Assembly (NCBI GenBank): GCA_900544135.1
Contig: UQTU01000008.1
Span: forward strand, 37,151 to 101,150
DNA: 64,000 bases
From: an uncultured Collinsella sp.
GTDB lineage: Bacteria; Actinomycetota; Coriobacteriia; Coriobacteriales; Coriobacteriaceae
Direction: 5' to 3'
This document shows, in pieces, positions 26,101-33,067 of the stretch (positions are counted from its first letter, which is position 1; each line of letters starts with the position of its first letter). The position numbers and the translations under genes are program-made. The notes beneath the pieces are model-generated. The model saw only the letters and a list, made by a program, of their open reading frames with translations. It was not told the DNA's origin and did no database searches.

Positions 26101-26941
26101 TCGCGATAAAGAGCGCGATAAGGCGATTGAAGGCGTTCTCTTTATCGGAGACGTTGTTGTGGCGGAGGATTTCCTCGAAGCGGTTGACGATGCTGTCTTC
26201 GGCCCTGAAGTCGACAAGGTCCTTCTTGAGAAGGGGAGGAACCATCGGGTGGTATGCCGTCGACCTATCGCCAAAGAGGATGTTTCCCTCGACTTGTTGG
26301 TTGTACGTTTCCGTCCAAACTTGATGGAGCTGTTCCACTGTATGGGCGTCGCGGTAGAGCGCAATGGTGTCATCGCGTTTGGCGAGCGCGATGAAGTTCT
26401 CGTCATCGCTGCAGTTAATTGAAACCTGGTCTGGCACGATTTCGTTGTTGATGAAATCGCATGCAAAGAGTACCAACCAGCGAGTCGCGCGCTCTTGTTG
26501 CCAATAGGAGAGGAGTTGCCCTCCGTCTGACTGCATGTTCTTGAATTCGTTTTTGAACTCGGTTCCAGGGGTCTTGCATTCGACGATTGCGAGTGTGTCG
26601 CCCCTCTCGTCATTAATGCAGATATCAGAGCGGCCGCTCTTTTGTTCGTGCCCAAGGGCCCATTCGCGCTCCAGCTCAAGTGATTCGGGGCGATATCCTT
26701 TGTCGAGGAGCATGGTTACGCAGGCGAGTACGACGAAGTTCTCGTTATCGGAAAAGTTACAAGTTGTGTCTTTGTTGACTTTGAACCCCAGGTCTTTCGG
26801 GTAGCCGATGCGTTTCTTGGAAAAATCGACCGTGATTTGCGCGCTGGTCTCTTCCCAGGATTTCTGATAAACGGTGCCGTCGCCCGAGGGCTCGTAGCAC
26901 AGAGCCCTAAGTGCGTCGCGAAGATTGTCCAGAGTAATCAT
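23114..26941 (-). CDS. Single-chain restriction-modification-specificity enzyme (type IIG/BcgI-like)
   Basis: 1275 residues joining three activities. The N-terminus has a PD-(D/E)xK-type nuclease: D106 in GRSDICIN and E121-x-K123 in LAIVECKTPG. An HsdM-like N6-adenine methyltransferase follows: GQFFTP (426-431), motif I VIDYACGAGHF (460-470), motif IV NPPY (559-562). The last ~400 residues are an HsdS-like specificity part with two target domains joined by helices (SEQRALIDDFNRLTDEINSKR and LQQEFADFAAEADKSQF). No DEAD helicase is present, so it is not a type I translocase. Start ATG at 26941. The second target domain (from VKSRFVEMF) is the one matched by the silent cassette. Confidence 0.88.
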   Translation of the reverse strand: MITLDNLRDALRALCYEPSGDGTVYQKSWEETSAQITVDFSKKRIGYPKDLGFKVNKDTTCNFSDNENFVVLACVTMLLDKGYRPESLELEREWALGHEQKSGRSDICINDERGDTLAIVECKTPGTEFKNEFKNMQSDGGQLLSYWQQERATRWLVLFACDFINNEIVPDQVSINCSDDENFIALAKRDDTIALYRDAHTVEQLHQVWTETYNQQVEGNILFGDRSTAYHPMVPPLLKKDLVDFRAEDSIVNRFEEILRHNNVSDKENAFNRLIALFIAKLQDELSKMPTQEIEFQYRQGRDTYETLQDRLQRLHSDGMRKLMREEVLYVPNDYAENLISNYTGQHRKKLIEELNGTLRKLKFYTNNDFAFKDVHNEELFLQNGKVLVETVQLLQPYRIVGTQDIQFLGDLFEQLLNQGFKQNEGQFFTPVPITRFIWKSLPLDSIVQDEAGAVHYPRVIDYACGAGHFLTEGFEEISDAACQYDPTIEDDLGDADWVRDNLVGIEKDYRLARVSKVSSYMHGAGQSNVVFGDGLENYPDKGIDSRTDRGRFDILVANPPYSVAAFKPHLKLHNNELKVLETISDSGSEIETLFVERAAQLVRPGGYAAIVLPTSILDKSTSSSFMAARDVLLSSFEIVSIARFGSGTFAATGTNVAIMFLRRFDEIPPRNANALDFVDAVFERRKLTGWRDESAFNAYLGTINVDGDTYRAFLAGEANWNEWANTRHFSVYCHLFESSKELKTLRKSKTWKAADKNSRLKAENELFYRHAHKEERKRLRVWGLVCGEQTLIINSPNTTKEIASFLGYKWSNRKGNEGIQPIDGEGVLYSDNESDDTNSLSGIIRAWFSGEQVEPGDLAQYYYYAKTADFIDFDADKFDETLTIPRSFYKPRSFAQGTVVKTLRDITSYVTNSVAQSSITTDTYVTTENMVKDRGGITTYSGELPASAGTAYKKGDTLVSNIRPYLQKIWLADRDGACSKDVLVFRSINTDSLLPEFLHLLLWQKDFFDYDMSTFTGTGRPRGDKDELLKYPIPVPTLSEQRALIDDFNRLTDEINSKRQQIAALKESVKSRFVEMFRTKTHASWPIETIGNYSIEMHYGTSAKAGADGDYVYIRMNNITDDGILDLTDTKRITLKGQALENATVRYGDMLFNRTNSIDKVGKTCVFHQSETMVIAGYIVCVRFADHSSAEYVSGYLNSKEGKRVLRNIAKGSVHQANISAADLAAIPIAIPPLSLQQEFADFAAEADKSQFALEQEVDALSAERDALLDRFLA
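23718..23734. repeat. 17-bp recombination-site candidate, expressed copy
   Basis: ACAAACCGTGATTTGAC inside the R-M-S gene, at the start of the second target domain (codons for V-K-S-R-F-V). Same orientation as the copy at 22067-22083. A second shared 15-mer, AAATTGCGATTTGTC, marks the other end of both domains (21514-21528 and 23183-23197). Confidence 0.75.
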
Positions 26942-27379
26942 CTAATGTCTCCGTAGCTGCGAGGTGAAAACACAATTCGCTAATTTTATCGCAGAGGGCG
27001 CCGTAAGAACGTAGTGTGATTGGCGGTGCTGCTGCTTGCCAGGGCATTTGATTGGATGATGACGCGCACGGGGCGGGATTCGCCAGTCCGCTAAGCCACG
27101 CTGGCAACAGTAGCGTACCAGGCGGTTGCTTGCAGAGATCCTCACGCGCGCCGTGCTTGAACCACTGGAGGTACGTGTTTCTCGTCGTGCGTCCATCGGT
27201 GACCGATCCGCCTTTTACTAAACAAGTTTATCGAGCGCGCGAAGCGATTGAGCCAATGGCGAAGCTCCAACTTATTCGTCAACTCATGGGCAAGCCACCC
27301 GAGACTACTCATTTCTCCTACTAGCAATGAAGGTCTGCGACCTGCAGTTTTGCAAACTGCTTGAAAGCCACCCGATGAG
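26942..27379. other. Upstream region of R-M-S gene with a possible gene remnant
   Basis: No confident gene. A plus-strand frame ending at 27324 reads AREAIEPMAKLQLIRQLMGK-PPETTHFSY and shares its end with a fragment at 19158, so it may be the 3' part of a decayed gene. The promoter of the R-M-S gene should lie near 26942-27000. Confidence 0.4.
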
Positions 27380-27419
27380 ATACCCCCGATTTCCACTTGG
27401 AATCGGGGGTATTTTTATT
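27380..27419 (+). terminator. Rho-independent terminator at left of IS200-type element
   Basis: ATACCCCCGATT / AATCGGGGGTAT, a perfect 12-bp stem with a 9-base loop, followed by TTTTATTT. It would stop transcription entering the transposase gene. Confidence 0.85.
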
Positions 27420-27575
27420 TACAGGCTTTAGCCTGTGCGGGGCGCGCAGCGCGCCGCATCAGAAACCACCCGCTATGCGGGTGGGGCCAAACGGCTTTAC
27501 AAAGCCGCCCCCTCGCCGGACACTTGCGATTGTTCAGGCCGCAAGGAATCCGAGTCGAGAGGGCGGTGGTGGCGT

Positions 27576-28046
27576 ATGGCCCAGAAGGCCTACGGCCCGT
27601 CGCACACGAAGTGGACGTGCAAGTACCACGTCGTGTTCACGCCGAAGTATAGGCGCAAAGTCATCTACAACCAAATAAGGTCCGACCTTGGGGAGATCTT
27701 CAGGAAGCTCTGCCAGTACAAGGGGATAGAGGTCATCGAGGGGCACCTGATGCCCGACCACGTCCACATGCTGCTGGCGATACCGCCGAAGTACAGCGTG
27801 TCCAGCGTGATGGGCTACCTGAAGGGGAAGAGCTCGCTGATGGTATTCGACAGGCACGCGAACATGAAGTACAAGTTCGGCAACAGGAAGTTCTGGGCCG
27901 AGGGCTACTACGTTTCCACCGTCGGCCTGAACGAGGCGACGATCGCGAAGTACATCCGGGAGCAGGAGAAGGCCGACATCGCGCTCGACCGGCTGAGCGT
28001 CAAGGAGTACGAGGACCCCTTCGATAGGGGGCCGGGGCGTAAATAG
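27576..28046 (+). CDS. tnpA: IS200-family Y1 transposase TnpA
   Basis: 156 residues. HUH single-strand transposase: KYHVVFTPKYRRKVIYNQ, the HUH motif in GHLMPDHVHMLLAIPPKYS (H-V-H), and the catalytic tyrosine in ATIAKYIREQEKADI. Length matches TnpA of IS200. The ATG at 27576 is chosen by family length. No accompanying tnpB is present. Confidence 0.93.
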   Translation: MAQKAYGPSHTKWTCKYHVVFTPKYRRKVIYNQIRSDLGEIFRKLCQYKGIEVIEGHLMPDHVHMLLAIPPKYSVSSVMGYLKGKSSLMVFDRHANMKYKFGNRKFWAEGYYVSTVGLNEATIAKYIREQEKADIALDRLSVKEYEDPFDRGPGRK

Positions 28047-28156
28047 CGCCGGTTTGACCGGCCCGTCACGGGTCAATCTGCAGTGCGGCCCGAACCCCGT
28101 GAGGGCCGGCGCCTTTAGACGCGTGCCGGAAATCCAAGGGTTACACCCTAAGAGCA

Positions 28157-28181
28157 AACCACCCCTTCTAGGGGTGGTTTT
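28157..28181. terminator. Bidirectional hairpin at IS200 right end
   Basis: AAACCACCCC, TTCT, AGGGGTGGTTTT: stem of about 10 bp followed by T-rich sequence on the plus strand. It doubles as the right end of the IS and lies immediately after the sirtuin operon stop codon on the other strand. Confidence 0.6.
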
Positions 28182-28184
28182 GAT

Positions 28185-29072
28185 TTAAGCGTCCACGCAT
28201 GAAACACGGCGCGATGAACTGCGCTGCTCGTCGCCCGTCCGCGCCGCCGAGAGCAGGGCGCCCAAATCGGCCTGGATCGCCTCTGCCTTGCTTCCAAGCT
28301 GCAACGGAGCCGAGTCGCCCGAGATGTTTACGCTCAAAAGGTGCGCATCCGGCAGCTTCGCGGTCATGCTCCAGAACGGGAGCGTGATGATGCCGGGGGT
28401 CATCTCGCCCACGCCGAGCTCCAACAACAGCACGCGGCGATCGCTGCGCTCGCGCACGAAGTGCTCGTATCGTCCGAGGCTCTCGCGCCAGGCCGCACCC
28501 TGCAGAAACGTGTCGTCGCGCACCCACGGCACAAGCTGCCAGCCGCAATGCGGGCATCGGGGGACATCCTCGCTGCGGATCTCGAACCCCGCCATGCCCG
28601 CGAGCATGCGCTCGACGTAGGGGCTCGCCTCGAAGAGCTCGTCGCAGCATGGCTGCTTGCATTGAAGGTGCGCGAAGCTTCCCTGATAGTTGCAGATCCT
28701 CTCGGTGGGAAACGTCTTCTCGACTTGGGTGTCTACATTGGTGCTCAGGATGAAGTAGTCCTTATGGCCGATGAGGGACCGTAGGTCGAGATAGGGCTGC
28801 GAGGTCGGCTCGCGCAGCATGAAATCGATATATCGCGCGTAGTAGGCCCATTGCTGCTCGAGGCTGGGGTAGAGGTGGTAAAAGCCGTCAAAAAGACTCT
28901 TGAAGCCAAAGGCTTGCTGCCAGTCCGTCATTCCGGCGCGCGCCATGCCTGCGCGGTTGTAATGGTTGAACCCGGCGGCGCTTGACATGCCCGAGCCGAT
29001 GCCGACGATGATGGCGTCGGCATCGTCGATAAGGCTTCGAAGCCTATACGCTTCCCTCTCTAGAGACGGCAT
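28185..29072 (-). CDS. SirTM-like sirtuin (SIR2 family), third in operon
   Basis: 295 residues. NAD-binding SIR2 motif IIVGIGSGMSSAAGFN, the T-N-x-D motif as FILSTNVDTQVEK, and a zinc module with C-x-x-x-x-C (LQCKQPCCDEL) and CPHCG. At the place of the deacetylase histidine (HG) it has Q-G (NYQGSFAHLQC), as in class M sirtuins that act as protein ADP-ribosyltransferases. LLLELGVGEMTP is the GTSL-equivalent. Start ATG at 29072 overlaps the previous gene by 13 bases. Three such genes lie in a row. The usual SirTM partners (macrodomain, GcvH-L) are absent in this window. Confidence 0.82.
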   Translation of the reverse strand: MPSLEREAYRLRSLIDDADAIIVGIGSGMSSAAGFNHYNRAGMARAGMTDWQQAFGFKSLFDGFYHLYPSLEQQWAYYARYIDFMLREPTSQPYLDLRSLIGHKDYFILSTNVDTQVEKTFPTERICNYQGSFAHLQCKQPCCDELFEASPYVERMLAGMAGFEIRSEDVPRCPHCGWQLVPWVRDDTFLQGAAWRESLGRYEHFVRERSDRRVLLLELGVGEMTPGIITLPFWSMTAKLPDAHLLSVNISGDSAPLQLGSKAEAIQADLGALLSAARTGDEQRSSSRRVSCVDA

Positions 29073-29758
29073 TGGGCAATCTCCTCGAAAGCCGGGGTCA
29101 TATCGCCGTCAACGAGAATCGTCTCGCACGAGGCGTCGGGCGCCATGGCCTGGCTGTAGTTGAACACGATGTAGGTGGCGTGCTCGCAGACGTTCGCGAT
29201 CTGGGCGAGCATGTGCTTTATGATGCCGTTGCGCAGTCCCACGCCAAGTTCGAGGATGGCGACCCTGCCGCTGCGATGGGCTTGCACAAGGCGCTCGAGC
29301 TCCTCGAGCTGGGCCGTGGCGAGGGCGTCTGGATGGGCGAGACGCCGCTCGTCGATCGACGTGCGTATGCCCCCCTCCGTCTCGAGCACGCGGTTCTCGT
29401 TGAACCCTGCGCGTACGAAGTGCCCGTCGATATTGCACGTGATCACGAAGGTGTCAGCGTGCTCTGTAAGACGCCGCAGCTCGTTCATGAGCGGGCTGGG
29501 CTCATATTCGAGATATTCCTTTTGATGAAACCGCTCGGCCCATCGGCGTCGCACGCTGGCATCCGGGGAGGCAAGCCCCTGCAGTATGCAGCCGATGCCG
29601 TCTGCCTGGGCGAGGTCCCCGTACGCCTCTTGGAAATGAGCATCGGCGCAGAAAAGGTTGAGCCCCTCCGCCATGTCGAGTCCGTTGCTAGCGCCGATGA
29701 TGACAAGATCCGCTTCGGCTAGCGCCCTGCCTATGCGAACTGCTTTCGCCGTCTCCAT
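29060..29758 (-). CDS. SIR2-like protein lacking the zinc module, second in operon
   Basis: 232 residues. The SIR2 Rossmann features are present: LVIIGASNGLDMAEGLN, FVITCNIDGHFVRAGF (T-C-N-I-D) and VAILELGVGLRNG. The stretch that carries zinc cysteines in its neighbours is missing, and the catalytic position reads ETEGGIR. It is shorter by about 70-90 residues. It may be a catalytically altered paralogue or a partner subunit. Its ATG lies 3 bases after the preceding stop codon with GGGGAGG overlapping that gene's end. Confidence 0.75.
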   Translation of the reverse strand: METAKAVRIGRALAEADLVIIGASNGLDMAEGLNLFCADAHFQEAYGDLAQADGIGCILQGLASPDASVRRRWAERFHQKEYLEYEPSPLMNELRRLTEHADTFVITCNIDGHFVRAGFNENRVLETEGGIRTSIDERRLAHPDALATAQLEELERLVQAHRSGRVAILELGVGLRNGIIKHMLAQIANVCEHATYIVFNYSQAMAPDASCETILVDGDMTPAFEEIAQCRL

Positions 29759-29761
29759 GCG

Positions 29762-30727
29762 CTACCTCCCCAGCGTCTTGCGCACGTCGGCAAGCACGTC
29801 GGCGATGTCGGCGCGAACGGCGAGCCCCCGATCCTCGATCGCGCGGGGGAGAAACTGCGTCTTGTTGTTTACGGCGATGTAGCTGGCCTGCGGTAACTGC
29901 GCCGTGAGGGCCCAGAACGGCTCCTGGATAAACGCGGGCGTCATGCGGCCCACACCCAGCTCGAGGAAGAGGATCCTCTGCCGTGCGTGCGCGTCGAGCC
30001 AGTCGGACACCTTGCGGTACTGCTCCTCGTAGAGTTCGCCCTGCAGGAAGTTGCCGTAGCCGCGAACCCAGGGGAACGCCTCTGCCCCGCAGTGCGGGCA
30101 GCGCGGCACGAGCTCTGTCGGAACCTCAAGGCCGTCTCCCATGGCCTCTACCATGTTGGAGACCGGCTCGACCGCATCCCACACCGCGTCGGTGCAACAG
30201 CGGGAGCACTGAAAGAAGCGGTGGTCGCCTTGGATCTCTGCCACTTTCTCCCAGGGATAGAGCTTCACAAACTGCGTGTCCTGGTTGGTGGTGAGCATGA
30301 AGAAATCCTTCTCGGCGAGAATGGCGTCGAGGTCCCTGTAGGGCTTGCGCAGCGGGGCGTTGAGCGTGGTGTCGAGGAAGGTGGCGAGGTATCCCCAGCG
30401 CGCCTCGGCGGTGGGCCAGCGGTAGAACGACCCCTCGAAAGCGCCCTTGAAACCGTAACGCTCGGCGAATTTGCCGAAATGCTTGCGATAGGTCGCGTTG
30501 TCCTCGTAGTAGAAGTCGCCGCCGCCCGCCGCGGAGAGCCCGGAGGCCCCGCCCGCCAGCACGCAATCGGCTTCCTCGATCATGCGGGCGAAGTCCTCGA
30601 TTTGCTGGTCGTAGGGCTCGGGCTCGCGGTCACTCAGCTCATAGGGCGTGCCGCCGCTGCGGTAGGCGGCCTGAAGGGAAAACGATTGGTTGGTGAGCTC
30701 GATAACGAGCTGCTCGTACAGGGTCAC
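29762..30727 (-). CDS. SirTM-like sirtuin (SIR2 family), first in operon
   Basis: 321 residues from a GTG at 30727, chosen because AAGAAGG precedes it and a TATAAT box and operator lie directly upstream; longer frames would place the operator inside the gene. SIR2 motifs: CVLAGGASGLSAAGGGDFYY, FFMLTTNQDTQFVKLYPWEK, catalytic position EIQGDHRFFQC (Q-G, as in SirTM) and zinc pairs CSRCC and CPHCGAEAFPWV. ILFLELGVGRMTP follows. It starts a three-gene operon divergent from a TetR regulator. The predicted activity is protein ADP-ribosylation or NAD-dependent deacylation. Confidence 0.82.
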   Translation of the reverse strand: MTLYEQLVIELTNQSFSLQAAYRSGGTPYELSDREPEPYDQQIEDFARMIEEADCVLAGGASGLSAAGGGDFYYEDNATYRKHFGKFAERYGFKGAFEGSFYRWPTAEARWGYLATFLDTTLNAPLRKPYRDLDAILAEKDFFMLTTNQDTQFVKLYPWEKVAEIQGDHRFFQCSRCCTDAVWDAVEPVSNMVEAMGDGLEVPTELVPRCPHCGAEAFPWVRGYGNFLQGELYEEQYRKVSDWLDAHARQRILFLELGVGRMTPAFIQEPFWALTAQLPQASYIAVNNKTQFLPRAIEDRGLAVRADIADVLADVRKTLGR

Positions 30728-30746
30728 TGGATACCTTCTTTCAGCT

Positions 30747-30768
30747 ATTATAAACACGTGTCTATAAA
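30747..30768 (-). promoter_or_regulatory. Sirtuin promoter and TetR operator candidate
   Basis: TTATAAACACGTGTCTATAA (30748-30767) is a 20-bp dyad with one mismatched pair, centred on ACACGTGT. On the minus strand it contains TATAAT (30747-30752), a good -10 for the sirtuin operon. The TetR gene is divergent, about 100 bases away, and is the obvious candidate binder. Confidence 0.65.
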
Positions 30769-30870
30769 AAGTATCCATGTCGATTTGCTTAAGAGCAATG
30801 AACAGCTTCGGCCTGCTGTCGATAAACGAGCGTTTGCCGGGCATTGTCGAGCGTTGCAATTGGAGGGGTA

Positions 30871-31428
30871 ATGGAAGCGGGGAAGATCGATCGTCGCCGA
30901 CGCTATACACTCTCGGTCATACGGGAGGCGTTCTTCGCGCTGCTGGCCGAGGTCGGCTTCGCGAAGATGACGGTAGCGGATATCTGCCGCCGCGCCGATA
31001 TCAACCGTGGCACGTTCTATCTGCACTACGAGGACAAGTTCGCCCTGCTCGACGCGCTTATCGACGAGGCCTTGGCGGCGGTGCCGCCGCTCGAGGGAAC
31101 GGAGGCGGGTGCCCTCTGCCAGCGTCCGCCGGCAAACGATGACTATTATCTGCTCTACTCGGATGACGACGCGTACGCCCGGGTGGCACAGCGCGTCGTC
31201 GAGCGCGGCGCCGAGCAGATGGTTCCCTCGATCATGGAGGAGACCGGGCTTTCGTGCGAGGACGCCTATCTGATCTTCGTCCACAACGTCCAGGGAAATC
31301 TCGCGGTCAACCGCCTGCTCGGTTGGAGGCGAGGGCCCGAGTTCGCCCACGCCCAGGAACTGCTCAGCGCCTATTCCGAAGGGGGCATGCGGGCGGTATC
31401 GGCCCCTTGCAGATTAATCGCGAATTAG
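30871..31428 (+). CDS. TetR/AcrR-family regulator
   Basis: 185 residues from the ATG at 30871, behind TTGGAGGGG. The N-terminal HTH is RRYTLSVIREAFFALLAEVG, KMTVADICRRADINRGTFYLHYEDKFALLDALIDE, the TetR signature. The C-terminal ligand domain (from about 60) contains DDYYLLYSDDDAYARVAQRV and resembles the TetR_C_33 type. It is divergent from the triple sirtuin operon and probably represses it through the ACACGTGT dyad. Its 3' end overlaps the convergent cupin gene by 4 bases. Confidence 0.88.
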   Translation: MEAGKIDRRRRYTLSVIREAFFALLAEVGFAKMTVADICRRADINRGTFYLHYEDKFALLDALIDEALAAVPPLEGTEAGALCQRPPANDDYYLLYSDDDAYARVAQRVVERGAEQMVPSIMEETGLSCEDAYLIFVHNVQGNLAVNRLLGWRRGPEFAHAQELLSAYSEGGMRAVSAPCRLIAN

Positions 31429-31778
31429 AACATGATGGCGTCGTCGGCCGTGAAGGCATCGAGGGATCCCTGCTTGACCTGAATGCAGACGTATGTGATC
31501 CCCGAGTCGGACGCGGCGCGGAACTGACGATGCGCAGCGGGGGAAATGCGCAGCCAGTCGCCGGCCGCAAGCTCGATATCCTCATCGTCGATCGTGACCG
31601 AGCCTGCGCCCTCGAGCACGCCATAGATCTCCTCGTTTTCCTTGTGTGCATGGACGAACGGAACGCCAGCGCCGGCGGGAAGACTGTTGATACTCACCTC
31701 TGCCCCGGTAAGCCCGAGCACCTCGTGCAGCTCAACGCGGCTCTCATTGCCGATGTGGGTCTTTGCATAATTAGCCAT
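31425..31778 (-). CDS. Small cupin-domain protein
   Basis: 117 residues, single cupin_2 barrel. Motif 1 is PFVHAHKENEEIYGVLEG (two His and Glu metal ligands) and motif 2 is GDWLRISPAAHRQFRAA. Such small cupins bind a metal and may act as oxidoreductases or sensors. ATG at 31778 follows GAGAGGAA. It is divergent from the HxlR regulator gene, which is a usual arrangement for a regulated detoxification gene. Confidence 0.88.
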   Translation of the reverse strand: MANYAKTHIGNESRVELHEVLGLTGAEVSINSLPAGAGVPFVHAHKENEEIYGVLEGAGSVTIDDEDIELAAGDWLRISPAAHRQFRAASDSGITYVCIQVKQGSLDAFTADDAIMF

Positions 31779-31929
31779 AATGGTTCCTCTCTTGGGGTTG
31801 ATTTACCTTGCAGGCATCTCCTGCGTGAGATATATTCAACGCGAAAGCGCATGCAAATACGAGTACGCACATATTTGTAACTGCGTGCCTTTTTGTGAAA
31901 CCGGTATGGTCAAGGAGGTTGGGTCTCCC

Positions 31930-32256
31930 ATGATGGCGAAAGAGGAGCTTCCGGAGTGTCCGGTCGCAACGGCGGTAGCGCTCATTGGCGGCAAGTGGAA
32001 ACTGCTCATTATTCGTAATTTACGCGTACGCCCTTGGCGTTTCAACGAGTTGCGCCGCAACCTGGAGGGGATCTCTCAGAAGGTGCTTACCGACAGCCTG
32101 CGGCAGATGGAGGATGATGGGCTGGTCTTTCGCCATGACTATGGCGAGAATCCTCCCCGCGTTGAGTATGGCCTTACCGAGCTCGGCCGCCAGATGATGC
32201 CCATCATGGACTCGCTCGCAGACTTCGGCGCTTATTACAAGACGATTGTTTCGTAG
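31930..32256 (+). CDS. HxlR-family regulator
   Basis: 108 residues from ATG at 31930 (tandem ATGATG), with AAGGAGG 10 bases upstream; an in-frame ATG at 31906 is an alternative. The HxlR winged helix is clear: CPVATAVALIGGKWKLLIIRNL, RFNELRRNLEGISQKVLTDSL and VEYGLTELGRQMMPIMDSLADF. The conserved N-terminal cysteine in CPV is the redox or aldehyde sensing residue in HxlR/HypR-type proteins. It lies between the divergent cupin and the flavodoxin-fold oxidoreductase and probably controls one or both. Confidence 0.92.
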   Translation: MMAKEELPECPVATAVALIGGKWKLLIIRNLRVRPWRFNELRRNLEGISQKVLTDSLRQMEDDGLVFRHDYGENPPRVEYGLTELGRQMMPIMDSLADFGAYYKTIVS

Positions 32257-32356
32257 CGGACACATCGCTTGGGGGGGCGGAGAACCGCTACGAGGGTGCT
32301 AACGAAAACCTGTCCCGAATCATCGTGCGCCTGCGGCATGAAGAAGGGAGATTCTT

Positions 32357-32887
32357 ATGAAAATCGTTGTATTGAGTGGTAGCCCGCGCAAGGGCGCCAA
32401 TACCGACACCATGGTTGAGGCGTTTGCCGAGACCGCGCGCGAGAGCGGCAATACGGTCGAGGTCGTCCGCGTTGCCAGCAAGAAAATCGCTGGTTGCCTG
32501 GGGTGTCAGTATTGCTTCGCCCACGAGGGCACTTGCGTGCAGAAGGATGACATGGTCAACGTGATCGAGTCGCTGAAAGACGCAGATATGGTCGTCTTTG
32601 CCTCGCCTATCTACTGGTTCGATATCACCGCGCAGGAGAAGGCTGTCATCGACCGCCTGTACGCCTTCGGTGCTACGGGCTTCCCGTTCACCAAGACGGC
32701 CCTTTTGCTCGATAGCCACAGCGAGGGCGTCTATGATGCGGCGATCGCCATGTACAAGTCCACGTGCGCATACTGCAAGTGGGAGGACCAGGGCATTGTC
32801 ACCATCAGCGGTATGACCGAGCGCGACAGCATGGCCTCCTCGCCCAAGCTGGAAGAGGTGCGAGAGCTCGCTCGCAAGCTCGCCTAA
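32357..32887 (+). CDS. Flavodoxin-fold NAD(P)H-dependent oxidoreductase
   Basis: 176 residues. The FMN-binding loop is MKIVVLSGSPRKGANTDTM; CLGCQYCF and DMVVFASPIYWFDITAQEK are typical of the iron-sulfur flavoprotein/NADPH-dependent FMN reductase family. The C-x-x-C (GCLGCQYCF) is common in this family without necessarily binding a cluster. ATG at 32357 follows AGGGAG. The location next to HxlR suggests a role in quinone, aldehyde or disulfide stress. Confidence 0.88.
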   Translation: MKIVVLSGSPRKGANTDTMVEAFAETARESGNTVEVVRVASKKIAGCLGCQYCFAHEGTCVQKDDMVNVIESLKDADMVVFASPIYWFDITAQEKAVIDRLYAFGATGFPFTKTALLLDSHSEGVYDAAIAMYKSTCAYCKWEDQGIVTISGMTERDSMASSPKLEEVRELARKLA

Positions 32888-33067
32888 GGGCAAGAAGAGC
32901 GCATGGCAATCGGTGTTGGTGGAAATGCTTGCTGTCCTTACCGAGAGATAGGGGCGCATTCCCTCAAGTGCCGTATAGAACAATTTTTAAACGCAGAAAA
33001 ATAACTGAAAACAAATTAATTCGCGTTAAAATATTGTCAAACAGAAGTTCATGAGGGAAGGTTGCGC

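Larger units (their letters stand above)
27420..28190 (+). mobile_element. IS200/IS605-type element (approximate ends)
   Basis: A single tnpA gene is bracketed by hairpins, not inverted repeats. Left: ACAGGC/GCCTGT (27421-27436), a GCGCGC stem and ACCACCCGC/GCGGGTGG. Right: AACCACCCC/GGGGTGGTT (28157-28181). These fit Y1 transposon ends, where TnpA recognises subterminal hairpins. The exact cleavage sites are not determined. The right end lies against the stop codon of the sirtuin gene. Confidence 0.75.
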
